From positions 1 to 15,116 of the forward strand of contig JAGSPR010000158.1 of assembly GCA_018262455.1 (NCBI GenBank): DNA of 15,116 bases, in the 5' to 3' direction. The notes beneath the pieces are model-generated. The model was not told the origin of the DNA and searched no databases. It saw only the letters and a program-made list of their open reading frames with translations. Positions 1-5,914 of this stretch are shown here, piece by piece (within the stretch, counting starts at the first letter, position 1; each line of letters starts with the position of its first letter). This DNA comes from Deltaproteobacteria bacterium. GTDB taxonomy: Bacteria; Myxococcota; Polyangia; Haliangiales; Haliangiaceae. The position numbers were made by a program, and so were the translations under genes.

Positions 1-696
1 GCGCTCGTGATGCTCGGCCGCCCGTACCACAACGATCCGGGCATGAACCACTCGGTGCTCGAGGAGTTCCAGGCGCTCGGCTATCCGATCCTGTCGATGA
101 GGTCGCTGCCGCGTGACAAGGCGCGGATGGATGCGCTGTTCGCCGAGGACATCGCCAGGGGCGTGATCGACAACGGCCTCGACGTCTCCGACGTGTGGCC
201 CGAGAACTACTCGACCAACTCGGTGCAGAAGGTGTGGGCCGCGAAGTACGCGGCGCGCCATCCGAACCTCGCCTGTCTGGATCTGTCCAGCTTCAAGTGC
301 GGCCACGACGCGCCGACGTACGGCCTGATCGACTCGATCATCGCGTCCGCGGGCAAGGCCTACTCGGCCCTGCACGACATCGACGCGAACAAGCCGAGCG
401 GCTCGATCAAGATCCGCGTCAAGACGTACGCCTACACCTTGATGCTCTTGAAAGAGAAGCTCGAGGATCAGGGCACCAAGAAGGTCGAGCTCGACCGCAA
501 GGTCACCGAGAAGAAGCTCGAGCTGATGGTGTCCTTGCAGGCGAAGCTCGCGGGCACGGGGCGGATCGACGACAAGCTCGACCATGAGATCACGGCGCTC
601 GCGACACAGATTTCGGTGTGGCGCACGGCCGACGAAGCAACCAAGCCCAAGACCGGCAAGCGGTCGGCGGCTCTCAACGTGATGCGGCAACAGTAG
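1..696 (+). CDS. Acyl-CoA dehydratase activase-related protein (BadF/BcrA/HgdC family), C-terminal part; 5' end outside window
   Basis: The reading frame is open from base 1, so only the last 231 residues are present and the start lies upstream. Motifs typical of the C-terminal half of the large (about 1,400-residue) activase-related proteins are visible: GRPYHNDPGMNH near the window's left edge, SSFKCGHDAP around residue 95-105, and NKPSGSIKIRV about 35 residues later. In that family the N-terminal part carries ASKHA-type ATPase domains that drive electron transfer to 2-hydroxyacyl-CoA dehydratases; those domains would be upstream and cannot be seen here. The last 80 or so residues are rich in Lys, Glu and Leu and probably form a helical or coiled-coil tail. 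The gene ends with TAG 22 bases before the next start and is clearly in an operon with it. The family call is strong. The substrate is unknown. Confidence 0.85.
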   Translation, partial: ALVMLGRPYHNDPGMNHSVLEEFQALGYPILSMRSLPRDKARMDALFAEDIARGVIDNGLDVSDVWPENYSTNSVQKVWAAKYAARHPNLACLDLSSFKCGHDAPTYGLIDSIIASAGKAYSALHDIDANKPSGSIKIRVKTYAYTLMLLKEKLEDQGTKKVELDRKVTEKKLELMVSLQAKLAGTGRIDDKLDHEITALATQISVWRTADEATKPKTGKRSAALNVMRQQ

Positions 697-718
697 ACAT
701 CGAGGCCAGGAGAACACC

Positions 719-2161
719 ATGAGCACGACCAACGACAACGCCGGCAGCACTCTCGATTCGATGTCGATCGAAGCGATCGAAGCTGAGCTGAAGAACTTCG
801 AGCTCGAGGAGCGCAAGCGCCTCGGCCTCCCCACCGAGAACGCGCAGCAGTGGTTCGATGCGGTCCCGCGCGAGTTCACCCGCGACCAGCGGGAGCACAC
901 CACGATCCTCGTGTCCGGCCTCACGATGGCGCACGACCTGTTCGTTCAGTCGGCGCTGCGCGGCATCGGCTACAAGGTGATGGCACTCGACACGCCGGAC
1001 AACGACGCGCTCCAGTTCGGACGCGAGTATGGCAACCGCGGCCAGTGCAACCCGACGTACTTCACGGTCGGAAACCTCGTGAAGTACCTCGACGGCCTCC
1101 GCGAGCGCGGCATGTCCAAGGACGAGATCGTCAAGAACCACGTGTTCATCACGGCCGGTGCCTGCGGCCCGTGCCGGTTCGGCACGTACGTGACGGAGTA
1201 CCGCAAGGCGCTCCGTGACTCCGGCTTCGACGGCTTCCGCGTCCTGCTGTTCCAGCAGACCGGTGGGCTCAAGCAGGCGACGGGCGACGGCGTCGGGCTC
1301 GAGATGAACCCGACGTTCTTCTGGGGCGTCGTCCGCGCGATCCTCATCGGCGACGTGCTCAACGCACTCGGCTACCGGATCCGCCCGTACGAGGTCGAGC
1401 CGGGCGCCGCGGACCGCGCGCTCGAGGTCTCCAAGCGCATCATCTCGAACGCGTTCGAGAACAACACCTCGCTGCCGATGGCGCTCCTCAAGGTCCGCCG
1501 CGAGCTCGGCAAGGTGAAGGTCGACCGCACGAAGGCCAAGCCTCGCGTCGGCATCATCGGCGAGTTCTGGGCGATGACGACCGAGGGCGACGGCAACTAC
1601 GGCCTGCAGCGCTTCCTCGAGGCGGAGGGCGCCGAGCCGGACATCCAGATCGTCACCGCATGGCTGCTCTACATGATCTGGCAGGGCCGCTTCGACACCC
1701 AGCAGCGCGCACAGCTCAAGGGCGTCGACAAGGACACGACCGAGCACGGCGGCAGCAAGTTCAGCTTGAAGGGCGTCGATGTCCGCAAGCGGATCGCGAC
1801 GATGTGGGCCGGCGAGAAGGTGCTGCGTGGCCTGTTCCACGCGTTCTCCAAGGCGATGGGCCTCAACGACTATCACCTGCCGGACATGAACCAGATCGCG
1901 GAGATCTCGCACTCGTTCTATGACAACAACCTCCGCGGCGGCGAAGGCCACATGGAGGTCGGCAAGCTGATCCAGAACGTCGCTTACTCGAAGGTCAACA
2001 TGACCCTTTCGGTGAAGCCGTTCGGTTGCATGCCGAGCTCGTCGGTCTCCGATGGCATCCAGTCGTTCATCACCGAGCTCTATCCGCAGGGCATCTTCCT
2101 GCCGATCGAGACCAACGGTGACGGCGCGGTCAACGTCTACAGCCGCGTCCAGATGCCTTGA
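719..2161 (+). CDS. 2-hydroxyacyl-CoA dehydratase-like / activase-associated protein
   Basis: This 480-residue protein has a good AGGAGA ribosome site 5 bases before its ATG. It carries the conserved blocks of the part usually fused to, or encoded beside, BadF/HgdC-type activases: YGNRGQCNPTYFTVGNLVKY (Cys110), ITAGACGPCRFG (Cys149, Cys152), FQQTGGLKQATG, GYRIRPYEVEPGA and KPFGCMPSS (Cys437). In 2-hydroxyglutaryl-CoA dehydratase relatives such cysteines bind an iron-sulfur cluster, so C110, C149, C152 and C437 are the likely ligands (inference). The protein is probably cytoplasmic, since no signal peptide or membrane segment is seen. It follows the activase fragment by 22 bases and its stop overlaps the next start. 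In many bacteria these domains form one polypeptide; here they are separate genes. The family call is firm, but the acyl-CoA substrate, if there is one, cannot be told. Confidence 0.85.
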   Translation: MSTTNDNAGSTLDSMSIEAIEAELKNFELEERKRLGLPTENAQQWFDAVPREFTRDQREHTTILVSGLTMAHDLFVQSALRGIGYKVMALDTPDNDALQFGREYGNRGQCNPTYFTVGNLVKYLDGLRERGMSKDEIVKNHVFITAGACGPCRFGTYVTEYRKALRDSGFDGFRVLLFQQTGGLKQATGDGVGLEMNPTFFWGVVRAILIGDVLNALGYRIRPYEVEPGAADRALEVSKRIISNAFENNTSLPMALLKVRRELGKVKVDRTKAKPRVGIIGEFWAMTTEGDGNYGLQRFLEAEGAEPDIQIVTAWLLYMIWQGRFDTQQRAQLKGVDKDTTEHGGSKFSLKGVDVRKRIATMWAGEKVLRGLFHAFSKAMGLNDYHLPDMNQIAEISHSFYDNNLRGGEGHMEVGKLIQNVAYSKVNMTLSVKPFGCMPSSSVSDGIQSFITELYPQGIFLPIETNGDGAVNVYSRVQMP

Positions 2162-2478
2162 TGTCGCCGTTCCATCGCTCGCCTCACATGGCGGGCTGCA
2201 CGTCGGCTGACCTCGTCTACGAGGTGGGCGCTCGCAAGAACCGCCTGTCGTACCTCAAGAACCAGGTGGTCAATGCCGTGACCGGTCGCGATGCCAAGGA
2301 GCACGCGATCGCGCACCAGAAGCTGCTCGACGTGGCTCGTCGTGCGGCCGCGCGCGTCAACAAGAAGAACTCGGTCGTCACCGTGGCGCCCGAGCTCGAC
2401 GCGACGCAGCTCGAGGACGTCAAGCGCCCGCCGGTCCCGGCCGGTCGCAAGAGCCTCCGCGTCGTCGGCTCGAACTAG
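2161..2478 (+). CDS. Small protein of unknown function, coupled to the dehydratase-like gene
   Basis: This is a 105-residue ORF whose ATG shares one base with the preceding TGA (TGATG), a strong sign of translational coupling. An in-frame TTG one codon upstream (2158) is an alternative start. I do not recognise the family. The middle (residues 20-65) is basic, Ala-rich and probably helical (for example NRLSYLKNQVVNAVTGRD). It is followed by a Pro/Lys-rich tail (KRPPVPAGRKS). There is one cysteine near the N-terminus (MAGCTSAD) and no signal peptide or membrane segment. Codon use matches the neighbours and the frame is open to a clean TAG. Its position suggests an accessory or stabilising role for the activase/dehydratase pair, which is inference only. 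It ends 11 bases from the convergent lipoprotein gene. Confidence 0.7.
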   Translation: MSPFHRSPHMAGCTSADLVYEVGARKNRLSYLKNQVVNAVTGRDAKEHAIAHQKLLDVARRAAARVNKKNSVVTVAPELDATQLEDVKRPPVPAGRKSLRVVGSN

Positions 2479-2489
2479 CGAGCCTGCGC

Positions 2490-2999
2490 TCAGGGCGCGA
2501 TCACGACGTCGAACCGGAACTCGAACAACCGGCCGCTCGCGGTCGCCGCCAGCGTGATCTGGGCCGGCGACGCGCAGCCGGGATCCGGATCGATCAGCAG
2601 GTCGTCCTGGTAGGTCTCGCCGATCTCGAGCAGTCTGTCGTTCGAGAACGTCGGGGTGAGTCCGAGGCAGCGCGGGCCATCGAGCTCGAGCGCGAGCTCC
2701 GTCTGGGACCCTCCGTCGTTGCGTAGCTGGAACGCGACCGCGGTCAACTCGTTGGACTTCACGGTGATCGAGCTTCCCGGCGGTCCACCGCTGACCGAGA
2801 GGCCGTCGATCACGAGGTGCGGCGGTGCCGAGGTGTCGAGTGAGCGGCACACATCGATCCGGAGATCGCACCAGGTCTCGGAAGGGCAGTCGTCATCGCG
2901 GGTGCAGGCGATGTCGATCTCGTCGACGTTCTGCGCCGCGCAGCCGGCGACCACCGCGATCAGCGCACATGCGGCTGCCATGGACTTCATGGACTTCAT
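2490..2999 (-). CDS. Cys-containing lipoprotein, unknown function (last gene of envelope operon)
   Basis: The protein has 169 residues. Its ATG overlaps the stop of the upstream gene as ATGA, which supports this start over the longer open frame. The N-terminus has a lipoprotein signal ending in the lipobox VAGC with Cys20 as the lipidation site. It is followed by a short Cys cluster (C32, C38, C44, C51; core DDDCPSETWC) of the kind found repeatedly in myxobacterial surface proteins. The rest (about 60-169) looks like a beta-rich domain (VIDGLSVSGG, TVKSNELTAVAFQLRN, FEFRFDVVIAP), possibly an Ig-like or carboxypeptidase-regulatory-like fold, and contains C111 and C142. Three in-frame ATGs lie in a tandem 9-base repeat (MKSMKSM). 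The GAGGAG site is 2 bases from the first ATG and 11 from the second, so the exact start is uncertain by 3 residues. No specific function is recognised. Confidence 0.8.
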   Translation of the reverse strand: MKSMKSMAAACALIAVVAGCAAQNVDEIDIACTRDDDCPSETWCDLRIDVCRSLDTSAPPHLVIDGLSVSGGPPGSSITVKSNELTAVAFQLRNDGGSQTELALELDGPRCLGLTPTFSNDRLLEIGETYQDDLLIDPDPGCASPAQITLAATASGRLFEFRFDVVIAP

Positions 3000-3847
3000 G
3001 GCTCCTCGAGCGTCGGCAGCTCGGCGGGCGACGTCGGCTGATACTTCGGCGTTCCCGAGAACGCGAGAACCATGCCGCTGACCGACAGTACCGGCACGGC
3101 GATCAGGAGGCCGGTTCCGATCAGGTCGTAGCGGCTGCGCAGCGTGAGCAGGCGGTCGACCTCGTCGCCCGGCCGCGGGTGCGCCGCGAGATCGTCCTCG
3201 ATCGCCCCGACCCGGCTCCGCGCGTAGAGGCCGACGCCAAACGCGACGACCCCGGCCACGATCGCCAGCCGCGCCGGCCAGATCCGCCTGTTGCTGCTCA
3301 GCCGCGCATCGAGTCGCGCGGCGTCGGAATGCGCTGGGTTTGCCTGGCGGGCGCGACGCGCGAGGTAGAGCGCCCGCGCCGGTGCGTTCGCGGCATCGCG
3401 CTCGGCCCACGTGGTCAGCACGTCAGCGAGCTGCGGATCTCGCCCACCCGCGATCGTCCAGCGCGCGTCGAGTGCGCGGGCCGCGAGCACCGTGTCACCC
3501 GCGTCGCGCGCCTGCGTTCCGATCTGGCCCAGGATCGCCACCGATCGCGGGCGAGCGCGTTCTCGCTGGGCACGCGAGAATGGATCGCGGCTCTCGTACA
3601 GCACGAGCACTCGCTGCAGCGCGCGCTCGAGCAGGGGCATCGGCGCGTGCGTCGCGCCCACGATCGCCTCGGCCTCGGCGAGTCGCGCCGCGACATCGGG
3701 ATCGAAGCCCTCTGCCGGGGCGGTCGAGATCGGGGGCCCGGCGGTCACCTCGACGCTGGTGGGCTCGGCCTCTCGCGAGGGGGCCGCGACCGCGGGCGCG
3801 GGAAGTGCAAGCGCACATGCTGCTGTCAGGTGGAACACACGTCGCAT
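2996..3847 (-). CDS. Secreted/membrane helical (TPR-like) protein with two C-terminal membrane segments
   Basis: This 283-residue protein starts 9 bases after the stop of the upstream gene, with a GGAG site spaced 6 bases from the ATG. Residues 1-22 form a signal peptide (MRRVFHLTAACALALPAPAVAA). Residues 50-185 are Ala-rich and helical, with paired-helix patterning like TPRs (for example LLERALQRVLVLYESRDPFS and ALYLARRARQANPAHSDAARL). Two hydrophobic segments follow, at about 190-208 and 242-264, separated by a polar 30-residue loop. A short Pro/Glu tail ends the protein (ELPTLEEP). Such signal-peptide, helical-repeat, two-helix proteins are common as hypotheticals in myxobacteria, often near kinase loci. 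The likely location is the inner membrane with the helical domain in the periplasm (inference). It overlaps the downstream lipoprotein gene by 4 bases (ATGA). No enzymatic motif is visible. Confidence 0.75.
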   Translation of the reverse strand: MRRVFHLTAACALALPAPAVAAPSREAEPTSVEVTAGPPISTAPAEGFDPDVAARLAEAEAIVGATHAPMPLLERALQRVLVLYESRDPFSRAQRERARPRSVAILGQIGTQARDAGDTVLAARALDARWTIAGGRDPQLADVLTTWAERDAANAPARALYLARRARQANPAHSDAARLDARLSSNRRIWPARLAIVAGVVAFGVGLYARSRVGAIEDDLAAHPRPGDEVDRLLTLRSRYDLIGTGLLIAVPVLSVSGMVLAFSGTPKYQPTSPAELPTLEEP

Positions 3848-3856
3848 GGTCGTCTC

Positions 3857-4756
3857 CTAAAACCCGCCGCAACCAGAGCGGCACACGTGACCGACGCTCG
3901 CGCAGCGCTCGGAGCACGACGGTTCGCCGGTACAGCTCGAGCTGCACGACGAGACGGCGGCGCTGCACTCGGACTCGCACCGCCAGGACGCTTGCCGTGC
4001 ACGGTCTCGTTCCGCTTCCTCGCGTTGCTCGGCGGCTCGCTCGCGATCGCGCTCGAGCTCCTCCTGCCGGCGGGCCGCGCGCAGGGCGACATAATCCTCG
4101 ACGACCTCGGTGGGGGCGAACGCGAGGTTTCGCCGCAGCGTGACCGCGTCGCTACAGCTCGCGACCGCGTCGAAGACCTCGATCCACGCGCCCTTCCGCC
4201 CCGCGCGGACGCGTGGCCAGGCCGCGCGCAGCCCGGCGATCGCATCGTCGCAGCGATCCACGGTCCGCAGCGGCGCCACCGCGGCGATCGCGGCCTCGAT
4301 ACTCCCGCACTCCGACGAGGCGCGCAGGTAGGCCTCTCCGGCGCGCGCTTGCTCGCCAAGCGCGTGCCACGTCGCGGCGGCATCGACGAGCCCGGGGCAC
4401 GGCTGCGCGCCGACCAGGTGCTCGAGCAGCGGCGCCACCGCGAGCGTGCCGATCGCGGTCTTGTCCTCGGAATCGGCAGCCATTGCGCGCACCATCGCGG
4501 CGGCCCGGCGCTGCAATCGCAGATCGGCCGGTGCGCGGGTCGCGGCCTCGATTGCACCGTGCGTCGCCTCGGCGAGCGCGGCGTGTTGTCGCGCGGTCAG
4601 CCGCACCGTCGCGGCCGGGTCGAGCTGGCCGGAACCGTCCGCGACCCGACCGGGCGGCGTGGCGAGCGCGATCACGTCGGGAAGGAGGAACGAGCTCGAG
4701 ACGGCCGCGCAGCCCGTGAGCGCGATCGCCAGCGGCCCCAGCACGCGGCCGCTCAC
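3857..4756 (-). CDS. Lipoprotein with charged coiled coil and four-fold CX3C tail
   Basis: The protein has 299 residues with a GTG start that overlaps the stop of the upstream gene as GTGA. This start gives a short lipoprotein signal with lipobox ALTGC (Cys16); the much longer open frame upstream runs through the sigma-factor gene on the other strand and is not credible. Residues 45-220 are Ala-rich and helical with scattered Cys (120, 150, 169, 201), suggesting TPR-like pairs and disulfides. Residues 227-256 are almost purely charged (EELERDRERAAEQREEAERD), a predicted coiled coil. The last 40 residues hold eight cysteines in four CX3C units (C260/264, 271/275, 281/285, 292/296) and end in GCGGF. 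The lipobox places it in the envelope. The function is unknown; the Cys tail could be a disulfide-locked mini-domain or a metal site. Confidence 0.8.
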   Translation of the reverse strand: MSGRVLGPLAIALTGCAAVSSSFLLPDVIALATPPGRVADGSGQLDPAATVRLTARQHAALAEATHGAIEAATRAPADLRLQRRAAAMVRAMAADSEDKTAIGTLAVAPLLEHLVGAQPCPGLVDAAATWHALGEQARAGEAYLRASSECGSIEAAIAAVAPLRTVDRCDDAIAGLRAAWPRVRAGRKGAWIEVFDAVASCSDAVTLRRNLAFAPTEVVEDYVALRAARRQEELERDRERAAEQREEAERDRARQASWRCESECSAAVSSCSSSCTGEPSCSERCASVGHVCRSGCGGF

Positions 4757-4992
4757 AGGTACGGCATCCAGCGCAGGAGCTGGTACGTGGCATAGCCGCC
4801 GCCGACCAGCGTCGCGCCCGCGAGCACCGCGGATCCGGTGGCCCCGAGGACCCGGTCGCGCAGCAGCGATCCACCGTCCCACTGGGCGAACCGATACGGC
4901 CGGCGTCGCGCCAGCACGATCGCGAGCTTCGCCAGGACCGCGATACACCAGAGCATCGCCAGCAAGGACAAGGCAGCACCGACTCGTTCCAT
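4753..4992 (-). CDS. Small two-helix membrane protein, first gene of envelope operon
   Basis: This 79-residue protein has two hydrophobic segments, about residues 6-27 (ALSLLAMLWCIAVLAKLAIV) and 50-72 (ATGSAVLAGATLVGGGYATY). They are separated by a basic, aromatic loop (ARRRPYRFAQWDGGS) that should face the cytoplasm. Its stop overlaps the GTG of the lipoprotein gene by 4 bases (GTGA), so translation of the two is probably coupled. No clear ribosome site is seen before the ATG. It is divergent from the sigma-factor gene with only 67 bases between them. I do not recognise a family. It could anchor or help export the lipoproteins downstream, which is inference from position alone. Confidence 0.65.
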   Translation of the reverse strand: MERVGAALSLLAMLWCIAVLAKLAIVLARRRPYRFAQWDGGSLLRDRVLGATGSAVLAGATLVGGGYATYQLLRWMPYL

Positions 4993-5059
4993 GACGCGAG
5001 AACGTTGGGCGCGGGCCCAGGTCGCGGGTTATTTTGCGTGCGATGCTTGAGGCCGGCTC
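4993..5059. promoter_or_regulatory. Short divergent intergenic region between envelope operon and sigma-factor gene
   Basis: These 67 bases separate two divergent starts and must hold any promoter for the four-gene minus operon and for the sigma/kinase pair, unless promoters lie inside coding sequence. The only AT-rich patch is GGTTATTTTGCG at about 5027-5038. A GAGG ribosome site for the sigma gene sits at 5049-5052, 7 bases from its ATG. I cannot identify a consensus -35/-10 pair on either strand. Confidence 0.35.
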
Positions 5060-5884
5060 ATGCTCGACGACGATCCCCAGCGGCTGAGCCACACCGACCT
5101 GGTACGCCACGTCCTCGCCGCGGGCTCCGAGGTGTTCCCGGATCTCGTGGTCGAACGCGCCGCGATCGAGGACCTGACGCAAGCCCGCCTGGCTGCGGGA
5201 ATCTCCGCCGAGCAGCTCCGGTCTCACGCCGCCGAGCTCTACCTCGGCGCGGCGTGTGCCTCGCATCCCCCGGCCGCGCTCGCGATCCTCGATCGGATCT
5301 ACATCGCACGGGTCCCCGAGATCCTCGCGAACAGGCGGCTCCCCGACCACGGCGTCGACGAGGTCCGGCAGACCGTCCGCGAGCGCCTGCTGGGCGGTCA
5401 GCCGCCGTACCTCACGCGCGCGGTCGGGCGGGGCAGCCTCGTCAGCCTGGTCGCCGTGATCGCGACGCGCGCCGCGGTCGACTGGTTGCGCGCGCGTGCC
5501 CGCGCCACGCTGCACCACGACCCCGAGCCCGCAGACGACGAGCTCGTGGCCACCGGCGATCCGGCGCGCGATCACCTGCGCGCGCGGTATCGCGGTGAGG
5601 TCAAGGCCGCGTTCGAGGCCGCCGCCTCCGAGCTTTCGCCCCGCGAGCGAACCCTGCTGCGCCTTCACCTGGTGGACGGGCTCACGATCGATGATCTCGC
5701 CCGGCTCTACCAGATCCATCGCGCCACCGCGGCCCGGCAGGTCGATCGTGCCCGGGAGCGCGTGGCCAGCACGACCCGCAAGCTGCTGGGCCGCACCGCA
5801 GGGCTGCACGGTGACGAGTTGGCCGAGCTCGGCACGCTGGTGACGAGCCAGCTCGATCTGAGCCTGTCGCGGGTGCTGGCCTGA
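5060..5884 (+). CDS. Sigma-70-family (ECF-like) regulator paired with a Ser/Thr kinase
   Basis: The protein has 274 residues and a GAGG ribosome site 7 bases before the ATG. Residues about 190-240 form a clear sigma region 4 helix-turn-helix (LSPRERTLLRLHLVDGLTID, then DLARLYQIHRATAARQVDRA). A region-2-like helical segment is at about 100-148 (DEVRQTVRERL ... DWLRARAR). The N-terminal 90 residues are an extension not found in minimal ECF factors, and the C-terminal 30 residues (TSQLDLSLSRVLA) are also extra. This layout, followed by a zinc-finger/kinase fusion, is a recurrent pair in myxobacteria. The role is probably promoter recognition by RNA polymerase, held in check by the product of the next gene (inference). 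Region 2 is divergent, so DNA opening at the -10 element is less certain than region 4 recognition. The next start is 30 bases downstream. Confidence 0.8.
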   Translation: MLDDDPQRLSHTDLVRHVLAAGSEVFPDLVVERAAIEDLTQARLAAGISAEQLRSHAAELYLGAACASHPPAALAILDRIYIARVPEILANRRLPDHGVDEVRQTVRERLLGGQPPYLTRAVGRGSLVSLVAVIATRAAVDWLRARARATLHHDPEPADDELVATGDPARDHLRARYRGEVKAAFEAAASELSPRERTLLRLHLVDGLTIDDLARLYQIHRATAARQVDRARERVASTTRKLLGRTAGLHGDELAELGTLVTSQLDLSLSRVLA

Positions 5885-5914
5885 GCCCGCCTTGTCGCGG
5901 ATAGTAGCCCCGTC

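Noticed and set aside
674..1951. Long minus-strand open frame (425 codons) opposite the dehydratase-like gene
   Set aside because: It is a mirror frame of a well-recognised gene; the translation is Val/Arg/Glu/Ala-rich without motifs, as expected from high-GC antisense.
2825..4795. Plus-strand open frame of 656 codons across the envelope operon
   Set aside because: The product is Arg-rich low-complexity sequence, and it lies opposite three minus-strand genes with signal peptides, lipoboxes and start/stop overlaps.
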